Origin: Bacillota bacterium
GTDB taxonomy: Bacteria > Bacillota > Clostridia > DSM-8532
DNA length: 5,989 nucleotides
NCBI GenBank assembly: GCA_023446675.1
Contig: JAEXPO010000493.1
Location: 1-5,989, forward strand
Direction of reading: 5' to 3'
How positions within the stretch are numbered: position 1 is the first letter of the stretch; each line of letters begins with the position of its first letter. The translations under genes were made by a program, and so were the position numbers. Positions 1 through 5,979 of this stretch are shown here, in pieces. The notes below the pieces were generated by a model. The model was not told where the DNA came from. It did not search any database and was given only the letters and a program-made list of their open reading frames with translations.

Positions 1-595
1 CACCGGCCTCGTAGAGTTCATTTGGTATGGCCTGGAGGCCTGCCAGGTTAATAACCATGGAATACCCCATAGCCATCCAGATTTGGGTGAAAATAACCCA
101 GACAAGGGCCGTACTGCGCTGGGTAAAGAAGCCGCTTTTTAAGCCAAACAGGCCAATAAGCTGAGATATGGGCCCGTCCATGGGGTTTAAGACACAAAGC
201 CACACAAGGGACGTAACCAGTACCCCCAATACAACGGGAAGAAAAATAACCGCCCTGAAAAAGCTTTTTCCCTTAATGAGCTTGCTATTGAGGGCCAGGG
301 CAATAAAAAGGGCAATGACGTTCTGTATGACCGTCACACCGATGCAAAAAACAAGGGTGTTCTGTATGACCTGCAGAAGATCCCGGGAGCTTTGCTGTAC
401 AAAAAATTCCCTGTAATTGTCAAGTCCAACAAATCTCCAGGGAACACCCGATACTCCGCTAATATCCGTAAAGCTTAAAATAAAGGTGGTAACCGACGGT
501 CCCAGGCCCATGACAACCTGGAACAGGACAGCGGGAAGCACACCCAGAATCATGGCCCATTTGGCAAAGGAGGTTTTATTTACTTGTGTCTTCAT
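1..595 (-). CDS. Carbohydrate ABC transporter permease, MalF/UgpA type (partial, 3' end beyond left edge)
   Basis: This is the inner-membrane channel subunit of an ABC importer for a sugar or similar solute; it would pair with a second permease and receive substrate from the lipoprotein encoded just upstream. I translated 198 residues with no stop. The N-terminus is short and basic, followed by a first membrane segment at about residues 13-35, then the family hallmark FVGLDNYREFF (55-65). Further hydrophobic segments lie at about 79-102, 115-136 and 163-185. NTLVF (79-83), FFRAVIFLP (112-120) and LNPMDGPIS (136-144) are also typical of MalF/UgpA-like proteins. The last visible residues, AIPNELYEAG (189-198), open the cytoplasmic EAA loop that docks on the ATPase, so roughly 90-110 residues are missing. 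The ATG at 595 is chosen because AAGGGAG sits 7 nt upstream; an in-frame ATG at 601 abuts that site and is too close. The substrate cannot be told. Confidence 0.93.
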   Translation of the reverse strand, partial: MKTQVNKTSFAKWAMILGVLPAVLFQVVMGLGPSVTTFILSFTDISGVSGVPWRFVGLDNYREFFVQQSSRDLLQVIQNTLVFCIGVTVIQNVIALFIALALNSKLIKGKSFFRAVIFLPVVLGVLVTSLVWLCVLNPMDGPISQLIGLFGLKSGFFTQRSTALVWVIFTQIWMAMGYSMVINLAGLQAIPNELYEAG

Positions 596-602
596 AGGCA
601 TT

Positions 603-609
603 CTCCCTT
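603..609 (-). promoter_or_regulatory. Ribosome binding site of the permease gene
   Basis: AAGGGAG lies 7 nt before the ATG at 595 and decides between two in-frame ATGs (595 and 601). Part of it (AAGGG, 605-609) can pair with CCCTT at 615-619 of the same transcript, which could partly hide the site. Confidence 0.7.
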
Positions 610-627
610 CCGGAAAGGGTGTTCTCC

Positions 628-653
628 CCCACCCGGCGGAAATGCCGGGCGGG
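628..653 (-). other. Intercistronic RNA hairpin between binding-protein and permease genes
   Basis: In the minus-strand transcript, bases 653-644 pair with 637-628 to make a 10-bp stem with a 6-nt loop. Nine pairs are Watson-Crick and one is G-U. The wobble exists only in the minus-strand RNA (the plus strand would have an A-C mismatch), which fits a structure selected in this transcript. It begins 27 nt after the stop of the binding-protein gene and has no T-tract, so it is not a standard terminator. Hairpins at this place in sugar ABC operons, such as malE-malF in enteric bacteria, protect the binding-protein message from 3' decay and make it more abundant than the permease message. That role is inferred here. 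Confidence 0.6.
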
Positions 654-680
654 AGGAACTCTTTCTCCTTTTTAAGCACA

Positions 681-2087
681 TTATTTCAATGCGGCTACTG
701 CGGTATCCCAGTCTGTCTGTGCAAGCTGTGCCAGCTCCTCAACGGTTTTCACCGTTCCGCCTACGGCCTCAAGCTGACTTAACACGAATAGCTGGCCCGC
801 ACCGTATTGGCCTATGCCCTTGGGAGCGATTATGATCTTTTCCCAGGAGGGTGTGAAGGCCGTGTTTTTGTCTGCCAGAGAATTTACAAAAGCGTTGGAC
901 GATTCCACACCGGGCATGGTGGGGAAAAAGCCCAGGGCGCTGACAAAGGGACCGTAATTTTCTTTCTGGGACAGGAAATTAAAATATTCCAGGCAAGCTT
1001 CCTTGTTCTTTGTCTTGGCATAAATGTTAAACTGCATGTCGTATTTTCCCTGAAGCTGATTGGGCTTGTTGTCCGTGTCACCGGGCACACAGAAGTAACC
1101 GAATTCGAAATTGGGATCAAGGCCCGTGATGGCCGAAGCGTTCCAGGTACCGTCATAGAGCATGGCGGTCTTTCCTGCCACAAAGCGTCCGGGAGCATCG
1201 CCGTAAGAAACAGCGGCTACATTGGGCTCAAGATAGGAAACGAACTTCTCCATGCGCTTCCATACCTTCATGGATTCACTGTCTGTTAAGGTGCGGGTGC
1301 CTTCCCACAGGCCCTTGGCAAAGGCGGTCATATCGGTGACGCTGCCTCCTACGATACCGCTTACGGCTATGGAGTTGAGAGGCCATGCATCCTTCATGCC
1401 CAGGGTAACAGGAGCGATGCCCTTTGAAAGCAGATCGTCGCAGATAGCTTCAAATTCCGCCCAGGTTCCCGGCTCATTGTAACCGTTATCCTTGAAAAGC
1501 TTTTTACTGTAAAACAGGCCGTTGTAGCCCACGGCGCCCATATCCAGTCCGTAAACCTTGTCCTTGTAAGATACGGCACTTTCAATCATGCCCTTATCCC
1601 AGTTGGCTATAAAAGCCTCATCCGTTATATCCAGATAGCTTCCGCCGAGGATGAAGGTTTCCCAGGCCGGCTTGTCGGCGCCTTTGGTAAAGTCCTGGGG
1701 CAGTGAGTCGAAGGCTGAAAGGTTACTGATTATGTCCACGTCACCGGCAGCAATACGGGTATTCTGCAGGGTTGGGTAATCATTGGCGCCTACGGTGTCC
1801 ACCGTAAAGGTAATATGGGGGTATTTAGCTGTAAAAGCGGTGTTCAAAGCAGCTATGGCTTTCTCGTTGGATTCCTGGACCCAGGTGATCATTTTAAGGT
1901 TTACCGGTTTTGCCCCTGCGTCGGGTGTGCTTGACTGGGAGTTGGGTGTGGCCGTCGTGCCTGCCTGGGGCGTTCCGGATCCCGCAGGTGCGGTGCTTCC
2001 GCAGGCAGCAAGGCTCACAAGCATAACAAGGGTCAGGGCCAGGGACAGCCAAAAGCTCATCCTTTTAAACAATCGATTCCTTTTCAT
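681..2087 (-). CDS. Extracellular solute-binding lipoprotein of a carbohydrate ABC importer (family 1)
   Basis: The 468-residue product captures a solute outside the cell and delivers it to the permease encoded downstream. A lipoprotein signal peptide is clear: basic MKRNRLFKR, a hydrophobic core at about 12-26, and the lipobox LAAC with Cys29 as the lipidated residue, followed by Gly. A Gly/Ser/Thr/Pro/Ala-rich linker (about 30-60) tethers the domain. The mature fold starts at VNLKMITW and shows the usual features of family 1 binding proteins: a GDVDII strand, the hinge-region stretch VYGLDMGAVGYNGLFYSKKLF, the TWAEFEAICDDL helix, and AGKTAMLYDGTWNAS near the second lobe. Length is normal for the family. 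The start at 2087 is chosen because AGGAGG lies 6 nt upstream and because it begins the signal peptide; an in-frame ATG at 2147 would add 20 Arg-rich residues and has no such site. The sugar bound cannot be named. Confidence 0.95.
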   Translation of the reverse strand: MKRNRLFKRMSFWLSLALTLVMLVSLAACGSTAPAGSGTPQAGTTATPNSQSSTPDAGAKPVNLKMITWVQESNEKAIAALNTAFTAKYPHITFTVDTVGANDYPTLQNTRIAAGDVDIISNLSAFDSLPQDFTKGADKPAWETFILGGSYLDITDEAFIANWDKGMIESAVSYKDKVYGLDMGAVGYNGLFYSKKLFKDNGYNEPGTWAEFEAICDDLLSKGIAPVTLGMKDAWPLNSIAVSGIVGGSVTDMTAFAKGLWEGTRTLTDSESMKVWKRMEKFVSYLEPNVAAVSYGDAPGRFVAGKTAMLYDGTWNASAITGLDPNFEFGYFCVPGDTDNKPNQLQGKYDMQFNIYAKTKNKEACLEYFNFLSQKENYGPFVSALGFFPTMPGVESSNAFVNSLADKNTAFTPSWEKIIIAPKGIGQYGAGQLFVLSQLEAVGGTVKTVEELAQLAQTDWDTAVAALK

Positions 2088-2093
2088 GGTATT

Positions 2094-2101
2094 CCTCCTC
2101 C
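2094..2101 (-). promoter_or_regulatory. Ribosome binding site of the solute-binding protein gene
   Basis: GGAGGAGG ends 6 nt before the ATG at 2087. It is a near-perfect Shine-Dalgarno sequence and fixes the start at 2087 rather than at the upstream in-frame ATG at 2147. Its strength fits the high expression normal for binding proteins. Confidence 0.85.
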
Positions 2102-2112
2102 GATTTAATGGA

Positions 2113-2129
2113 CGGCGGCAGGGCCGCCG
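2113..2129 (-). other. GC-rich hairpin in the leader of the solute-binding protein gene
   Basis: CGGCGGC and GCCGCCG form a perfect 7-bp stem around a 3-nt loop, with a possible eighth G-U pair in the minus-strand RNA (2130 with 2112). It lies between the candidate -10 (2148-2153) and the ribosome binding site. No T-tract follows on the minus strand, so it is not an ordinary terminator of the regulator gene. It could stabilise the 5' end of the message or act as a partial transcription barrier; the sequence does not decide. Confidence 0.5.
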
Positions 2130-2147
2130 CGCTTTCGCAAGTACCAT

Positions 2148-2176
2148 ACTATAGGATGAGGCGTTTGTTTAAAATT
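2148..2176 (-). promoter_or_regulatory. Candidate promoter of the solute-binding protein gene (weak -35)
   Basis: TATAGT at 2153-2148 matches the sigma-A -10 consensus at 5 of 6 positions and would start transcription near 2141, giving a leader of about 54 nt. At the 17-bp spacing the -35 position (2176-2171) reads AATTTT, which is poor; TTTAAA at 2173-2168 is closer in sequence but only 14 bp away. A good -10 with a poor -35 fits an activator-dependent promoter, and a 21-bp-spaced direct repeat lies just upstream. The binding-protein gene may also be read through from the kinase promoter, as no terminator is seen after the regulator gene. Confidence 0.45.
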
Positions 2177-3836
2177 AAAGACTTTTACTGAAAAGGTCTC
2201 TTTTTTTACTGATTTCTCCCCGGTATTCATTTACTGAAACACCCGTCCACTTTTTAAAGCAAACTCCGAAGTAATGAGGATTTTCAAAGCCCAGAGCCTC
2301 CGCTACCTGATAAGCGCGCATATCCGTTTCCTTAAGAAGCCGAAGAGCTTTATCCATGCGCGTTTTAGTTATATATTCCATAAAGGTCTGCCCTGTTTCC
2401 TGCTTGAAAATGCGGCTTAAATAGCTGCTGTTGAGATAATGGGCCCGGGCAGCGGCGGAAAGGGACAGGGCCGGATCGGAAAGATTGGCGTGTATGTATT
2501 CCTTAACCTGCTCCACGGCCTGGTTTATTTTCCGGGTGACCTGGGCATCAACAGCCTCACAGCACCGGCCTGCCAGACCGGTCAGATAGCTGCGCATAAG
2601 AGGAAGGGTATCGGCCCTGAAAATCCGTGCAAAGGGCGTCTCGGAATCCTCAAACAGCTCCGTATAGGAAAGCCCCGTTTCCGAGAGCACATTAAGCACA
2701 TTGGATACCAAATTGGACGCAGCCACCCGAACCTGCTCCATGCTCCTTCCCCCCGCCAGAATCCCATCCGCGCCAAAAAGGGCTTCCACATGCTCCATTA
2801 CCTTTTTTTTCATACCGGCCTTAAGATAGAAGGCAAAAGCATCGTAAAAGTCCGTCTCCGGCAAGGGTGCGGCAGCATGGGTAAAGCCGATATCGCCGTA
2901 GGTTATAACCTGATTTTTACCTGCCGTCATTTTATACTGAAGGGCCTTTACGGCCTCCCGGTAGGCCTTGCGCATCTCCCCGGGACAGGTGCAGGTATTT
3001 CCAAGCCCGATGGTCACAGGGCATTTAAGCTTGTTTACAAGCATAACTCTCACCGATTCCAGACAGTCGGAAAGATCCAGCTCCCTCTCCCCGTTGATGA
3101 TTACCACATTCTGGGCGTTATCACAGAAAACATGGATTCCGGGGTCGTTTCTGAAATACCTTGACGTCCACTCCCGGCACTGGAGCTTTATCAAAAGCTC
3201 CATTTCCCCGTCAATGCCGGTTCCGCCTGTCTCCTCACCCACCGAGGCCTCTATCACCGAGGCCTCTATCACCGCCACCTGAAGATAATCCTCTCCCAGA
3301 TCGATTTTAAAATAGGCAACCCTCTGCCTTACATCCTCCCAGGTGGAGGTCCCCTGAATAAGCTCATTGAGAAGCTTTTCCCTCAATACGGGCAGGTTCT
3401 CCTCCAATTGCTTTTTCATTCTTTCATATTCCGAGCGATGGTCTCGCTCCTCCAGAATTTTTTCCTTCAGGGAAAGGGCTGCTTTACGTATTTCATCGTC
3501 ATTAACAGGCTTAAGCAAAAAATCGGAAATACCTATTTTAATGCTCTTTTTCGCGTACTCAAATTCTTCGTAGCCGGTAAGCACAACAATTTTAACCGAA
3601 GGATCCTTTTCAAATATGAGGCGTCCAAGCTCCAGCCCGTCCATAAAGGGCATATAGATATCGGTAAACACCACATCGGGCTGAACCCTGTCCACAAGCT
3701 CCAGGGCTTCCCGGCCATCGGCTGCCTCACCGGCAACCTGAAAGCCCATTTCATGCCAATCCACACAATTCTTTAAAAGGCTGCGCACCAAATGCTCGTC
3801 ATCCACAAAAACAACCTTGAGAAGATTATCCGGCAT
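2175..3836 (-). CDS. Two-component response regulator, AraC family (YesN type)
   Basis: This 553-residue cytoplasmic transcription regulator is the probable partner of the kinase encoded just upstream. The N-terminal receiver domain (about 5-125) has all key residues: Asp12-Asp13 in the acidic pocket, Asp59 in VVFTDIYMP as phosphoacceptor, Thr87 and Lys109 in LKPV. A long variable linker region (about 130-430) is typical of YesN-like regulators, and contains a conserved-looking YREAVKALQYKM segment. The C-terminal AraC domain (about 440-540) has two helix-turn-helix units: the first at about 457-485 (SSYLSRIFKQETGQTF), the second at about 509-539 (VAEALGFENPHYFGVCFKKW, ending NEYR). The ATG at 3836 has AGGAGG 6 nt upstream and overlaps the kinase stop by 11 bp, suggesting translational coupling. 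A 15-bp tandem duplication in the linker gives VIEAS twice (189-198). It likely activates the downstream importer genes; this is inferred from position. Confidence 0.95.
   Translation of the reverse strand: MPDNLLKVVFVDDEHLVRSLLKNCVDWHEMGFQVAGEAADGREALELVDRVQPDVVFTDIYMPFMDGLELGRLIFEKDPSVKIVVLTGYEEFEYAKKSIKIGISDFLLKPVNDDEIRKAALSLKEKILEERDHRSEYERMKKQLEENLPVLREKLLNELIQGTSTWEDVRQRVAYFKIDLGEDYLQVAVIEASVIEASVGEETGGTGIDGEMELLIKLQCREWTSRYFRNDPGIHVFCDNAQNVVIINGERELDLSDCLESVRVMLVNKLKCPVTIGLGNTCTCPGEMRKAYREAVKALQYKMTAGKNQVITYGDIGFTHAAAPLPETDFYDAFAFYLKAGMKKKVMEHVEALFGADGILAGGRSMEQVRVAASNLVSNVLNVLSETGLSYTELFEDSETPFARIFRADTLPLMRSYLTGLAGRCCEAVDAQVTRKINQAVEQVKEYIHANLSDPALSLSAAARAHYLNSSYLSRIFKQETGQTFMEYITKTRMDKALRLLKETDMRAYQVAEALGFENPHYFGVCFKKWTGVSVNEYRGEISKKRDLFSKSL
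2183..2212 (-). promoter_or_regulatory. Putative response-regulator operator: direct repeat of TCAGTAAAA with 21-bp period
   Basis: On the minus strand TCAGTAAAA occurs at 2212-2204 and again at 2191-2183, identical over 9 bases and exactly 21 bp apart, two turns of the helix. An 8-base match (TCAGTAAA, followed by T) lies further upstream at 2237-2229. The proximal copy ends 29 bp before the candidate -10 of the binding-protein gene. AraC-family proteins carry two helix-turn-helix units and dimers commonly bind direct repeats on one face of DNA. The same 9-mer lies next to the kinase promoter at 5746-5754. Caution: both copies fall in the last codons of the regulator gene, where they encode Ser-Lys in the same frame, so some of the likeness could come from the protein. 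Confidence 0.45.
3240..3274. repeat. 15-bp in-frame tandem duplication within the regulator gene
   Basis: The 15-mer ACCGAGGCCTCTATC (plus strand) occurs at 3241-3255 and 3256-3270 without mismatch, with 4 further matching bases after it and 1 before. It adds five residues (VIEAS repeated, residues 189-198) in the poorly conserved linker region and keeps the frame. It looks like a recent slippage duplication. Confidence 0.9.
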
Positions 3837-5670
3837 GCCCGTCCTCCTTAAAAGTACTTAAAGCATTTATCCTGTTTTCAAGCCTTGCAGGTATTTTAAG
3901 CAAAATCCGTGTGCCTTCCCAGCGCTCGCTTTCAATGTGCATGGGATCCGACACACCGTAAAATATACGAAGACGCTCCAAGGTCCCTTTAAGACCGAAG
4001 CCTCTTTCGCCCCTGTCCTGACCTGAGCTGTCCAAAAGCGCGTCAATGACGCCCTTTTCCATTCCCACGCCATTGTCGGAGACAGAAAGCAGTATCCAAT
4101 ACCCCTCCAGGCGCACCTCTATACGAATTGCGCCCTTCTCCCCCTTGGGCTTGATACCGTGGTAAATGGCATTTTCCACAATGGGCTGGAGTATGAGCTT
4201 GGGGATTTTATAGGGAAGAGCCCTCTCATCTATGGCATATTCCAGGCTGAAGGCGTCTCCATAACGAACAAGCTGGATTGCCAGATAATTTTTTACAACC
4301 TCAAGCTCCTCCGCCAGGCTGATCACCTCGCTGCCCTTGCTGAGGCTGATGCGGTAATAGCTGCCCAGAGCCTTCATCACCCGGTATACCTCCGTGTTTT
4401 TTCCCGACAGGGCCAGAGAGCTTATGGCGTCAAAGGTGTTGTACAGAAAATGGGGCTTAATCTGGGCCTGGAGAATATCGAGCTCCGCCTTGCGTTTTAT
4501 TTTCTGATCCTCAACCACCTTGTGGATGAGGTTTTTGATTTCCCGGATCATGATGTTATAGGCGTCCCGGAGCTTACCAATCTCGTTTTCTCCTGAGATG
4601 ATGGTCACTTCCACAAACACCCCTTTTTCAACACCCTTCATAGCACTCAGAAGCTTTTTAATGGGGTGAGTGATAAGCCTGGATATGAAAATGGCACCTA
4701 AAAACAAAAGCAGGCTGTTAAGGGCGATAATGCCCACGGCAATGGCGTTAAAGGCCTTGGATTCCCGTGAAAGCTCCTCAAAGGGCATGGCGCTTGTAAT
4801 GTTCCAACCGTATTTGGGTATGGACAGATAGGATAAAAGATAATCCACACCGCCTACGGCCTTTACGGAAGTGGCGCCGTCACCGGTGTGATCCCGATTG
4901 GAATCCAGGCTCTCAAAAAGCTGGGGATGATCAAAATCCACAAAGGTCTGCCCCTCGCCGTCGGTAATGCGGATATCCGTATCATACCGGTTCAGAATAT
5001 CCTTGAAGGCGTCGGAAAAGGCGTTTTCAGAAAGGTTTAAAAGCAGGACGCCAATGGGCTTCTGAGAATAAACATCATTAATGATGCGGATCAGGGAGAT
5101 ATAGTGCTCCTCTTCCCTTTCCCCAAGTATGCCCCCCGCATTGAGCCTGAGTATAAAGCCTCCCTCAGCCTCAACGGCATCACCGTACCAGGGGGCATCC
5201 TCAATGTGTGAGGCGGCAAGGGCCTTTAGGGGCATTTTGTCTATACCGTAGCGCTGGCTGTTGTTATCAAAAATGTAAATGGATGAAAGAAACGGAAAAG
5301 CCTCAATAAAAGTGGATATGTAGCTGTTTACGGCTCTCTGCTGATCCAGGTTCAGGCTGTCTCCGCCCTCCCTTATACCCCTGAGAGGCTCCTGTATATC
5401 ATCACTGGAGAGGATGACCTTGGAGAGGTTCTTGGCATTTTCAATGATGGCTTCAAGATTTGAGCTAATGGAATAGAGTGTCTGGACAGACACCTCGCTG
5501 ACCTTTTCGGAAAGGGTACGGTTGTAGAAACGCTGATACGTAAAACCGCTGAAAAGAACCGAAAAGACCAGTATGGCAAAATAAAACATCACTATCTGGG
5601 TGCTTATCTTGAGGTTGGAAATACGTGTTCCCAATTTCATCAGGGCCAGATGCAGCTTTTTCATTCCCAC
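3826..5670 (-). CDS. Membrane sensor histidine kinase, YesM/LytS-like (His_kinase + HATPase) with HAMP
   Basis: The 614-residue product senses an external signal and phosphorylates the regulator encoded next to it. A first membrane helix lies at about 26-43, an extracytoplasmic Cache-like sensor region at about 45-300, and a second helix at about 309-329. A HAMP domain follows (about 330-383, with Pro336 and ENEIGKL at 361-367), then a coiled coil and the dimerisation/phosphoacceptor box QAQIKPHFLYNTFDAI with His407. The ATPase domain shows the N box LQPIVENAIYHG (Asn500), the G1 box SDNGVGM (Asp532) and the G2 box GFGLKG (557-562); the last is often GLRN, so Gly562 replaces the usual Asn. 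Length and order are normal. The start is uncertain: GTG at 5670 has AGGCGG 5 nt upstream, ATG at 5664 is 11 nt away. The ligand is unknown; a sugar is likely from the neighbouring importer. Confidence 0.95.
   Translation of the reverse strand: MGMKKLHLALMKLGTRISNLKISTQIVMFYFAILVFSVLFSGFTYQRFYNRTLSEKVSEVSVQTLYSISSNLEAIIENAKNLSKVILSSDDIQEPLRGIREGGDSLNLDQQRAVNSYISTFIEAFPFLSSIYIFDNNSQRYGIDKMPLKALAASHIEDAPWYGDAVEAEGGFILRLNAGGILGEREEEHYISLIRIINDVYSQKPIGVLLLNLSENAFSDAFKDILNRYDTDIRITDGEGQTFVDFDHPQLFESLDSNRDHTGDGATSVKAVGGVDYLLSYLSIPKYGWNITSAMPFEELSRESKAFNAIAVGIIALNSLLLFLGAIFISRLITHPIKKLLSAMKGVEKGVFVEVTIISGENEIGKLRDAYNIMIREIKNLIHKVVEDQKIKRKAELDILQAQIKPHFLYNTFDAISSLALSGKNTEVYRVMKALGSYYRISLSKGSEVISLAEELEVVKNYLAIQLVRYGDAFSLEYAIDERALPYKIPKLILQPIVENAIYHGIKPKGEKGAIRIEVRLEGYWILLSVSDNGVGMEKGVIDALLDSSGQDRGERGFGLKGTLERLRIFYGVSDPMHIESERWEGTRILLKIPARLENRINALSTFKEDGHAG
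3842..3849 (-). promoter_or_regulatory. Ribosome binding site of the response regulator, inside the kinase gene
   Basis: AAGGAGGA precedes the regulator ATG (3836) with 6 nt between AGGAGG and the start. It lies within the last codons of the kinase gene, whose stop (3828-3826) is downstream of the regulator start, so ribosomes finishing the kinase end on the regulator's initiation site. Confidence 0.85.
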
Positions 5671-5713
5671 ACCGTCCGCCTGCTACTTTTTTCAGCCAGA
5701 AACGTTATAACTC

Positions 5714-5742
5714 ATTATATATCACAAACGGGAGGATTTCAA
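5714..5742 (-). promoter_or_regulatory. Sigma-A promoter of the kinase-regulator operon
   Basis: On the minus strand TTGAAA (5742-5737; 5 of 6 to TTGACA) and TATAAT (5719-5714; perfect) are separated by exactly 17 bp. Transcription would start near 5707, leaving a leader of about 37-43 nt before the kinase start. This is the strongest promoter match in the window and is placed correctly for the operon. Confidence 0.8.
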
Positions 5743-5745
5743 AAT

Positions 5746-5754
5746 TTTTACTGA
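5746..5754 (-). promoter_or_regulatory. Putative regulator binding site next to the kinase promoter (TCAGTAAAA)
   Basis: TCAGTAAAA lies 3 bp upstream of the kinase -35 and is identical to the two copies upstream of the binding-protein promoter, in the same orientation relative to transcription. Its edge is 26 bp from the -10, against 29 bp at the other promoter. This copy is non-coding, so protein sequence does not explain it. A second copy at 21 bp further upstream is poor (5 of 9 bases). It suggests autoregulation by the response regulator; inferred. Confidence 0.4.
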
Positions 5755-5835
5755 TACTTCCTTAAATTTCTTTAAAGAATCCCTATCAACTTCAATTTTG
5801 CAATTCAGCTTAATAGAGCGCTGGAGTTAGGCTTT

Positions 5836-5961
5836 ATGCCTGGTGCTCAATTAAGTCATATTCCGAATCAAACGCTGGATTTTAGACCTCTGATTTGGTA
5901 TGATAGGAACATGCCAATTTGGAGCGTGTCCTCATATTTATCCGAAATGTATCAAACTTAA
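5836..5961 (+). CDS. Possible small or remnant open frame, unknown (weak)
   Basis: From ATG 5836 the plus strand encodes 41 residues beginning MPGAQLSHIPNQTLDF and ending SEMYQT, with a GGAG 9 nt upstream. The same frame is open without a start codon back to 5776 (61 codons in all). The translation contains two Trp and a balanced mix of residues, unlike the Arg/Pro/Ser-heavy shadow frames of this window, but I do not recognise it and it has no visible domain. It could be a true small protein, the tail of a decayed gene, or chance. It runs divergently from the kinase operon. Confidence 0.15.
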   Translation: MPGAQLSHIPNQTLDFRPLIWYDRNMPIWSVSSYLSEMYQT

Positions 5962-5979
5962 AAATCCTGTTTCAGGATC
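5959..5979 (-). terminator. Possible small intrinsic terminator of a gene beyond the right edge
   Basis: On the minus strand ATCCTG-AAA-CAGGAT forms a perfect 6-bp hairpin (5978-5973 with 5969-5964), with a possible extra G-U pair, followed directly by TTTTT (5964-5960). The stem is short and only half GC, so it would be a weak terminator. It would insulate the kinase promoter from transcription coming from the right. Confidence 0.4.

Noticed and set aside
1502..1514. TTTTACTGTAAAA palindrome, similar to the proposed operator motif
   Set aside because: It lies in the middle of the binding-protein coding sequence (codons for Phe-Tyr-Ser-Lys), matches only 8 of 9 bases and is near no promoter; likely chance.
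2113..2129. Hairpin read as a rho-independent terminator of the regulator gene
   Set aside because: Neither strand has a T-tract after the stem; the next minus-strand bases are TCCATTAAATC.
2131..2140. Possible catabolite-repression (cre) site around GCGAAAGCGC
   Set aside because: Only the left half resembles a cre site; the right half runs into the GC-rich hairpin and lacks the TTNCA side.
2088..2147. In-frame upstream ATG at 2147 extending the binding protein by 20 residues
   Set aside because: The extra residues are Arg-rich and would spoil the lipoprotein signal peptide; the ATG at 2087 has AGGAGG at 6 nt, and the extension overlaps the GC-rich hairpin and candidate promoter.
2439..3164. 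Long plus-strand open frame opposite the response regulator (241 codons)
   Set aside because: It lies wholly antisense to a regulator gene with complete, recognisable domains; its translation shows no domain and the frame is explained by the opposite coding strand. The other antisense and shifted frames in the window were dismissed for the same reason.
5896..5904. Extended -10-like TGGTATGAT on the plus strand, possibly a divergent promoter
   Set aside because: No good -35 at 16-18 bp upstream (TGGATT at 17 bp matches 3 of 6), and no gene starts downstream within the window except the 16-codon tail of the weak open frame. A divergent gene beyond the edge cannot be excluded.
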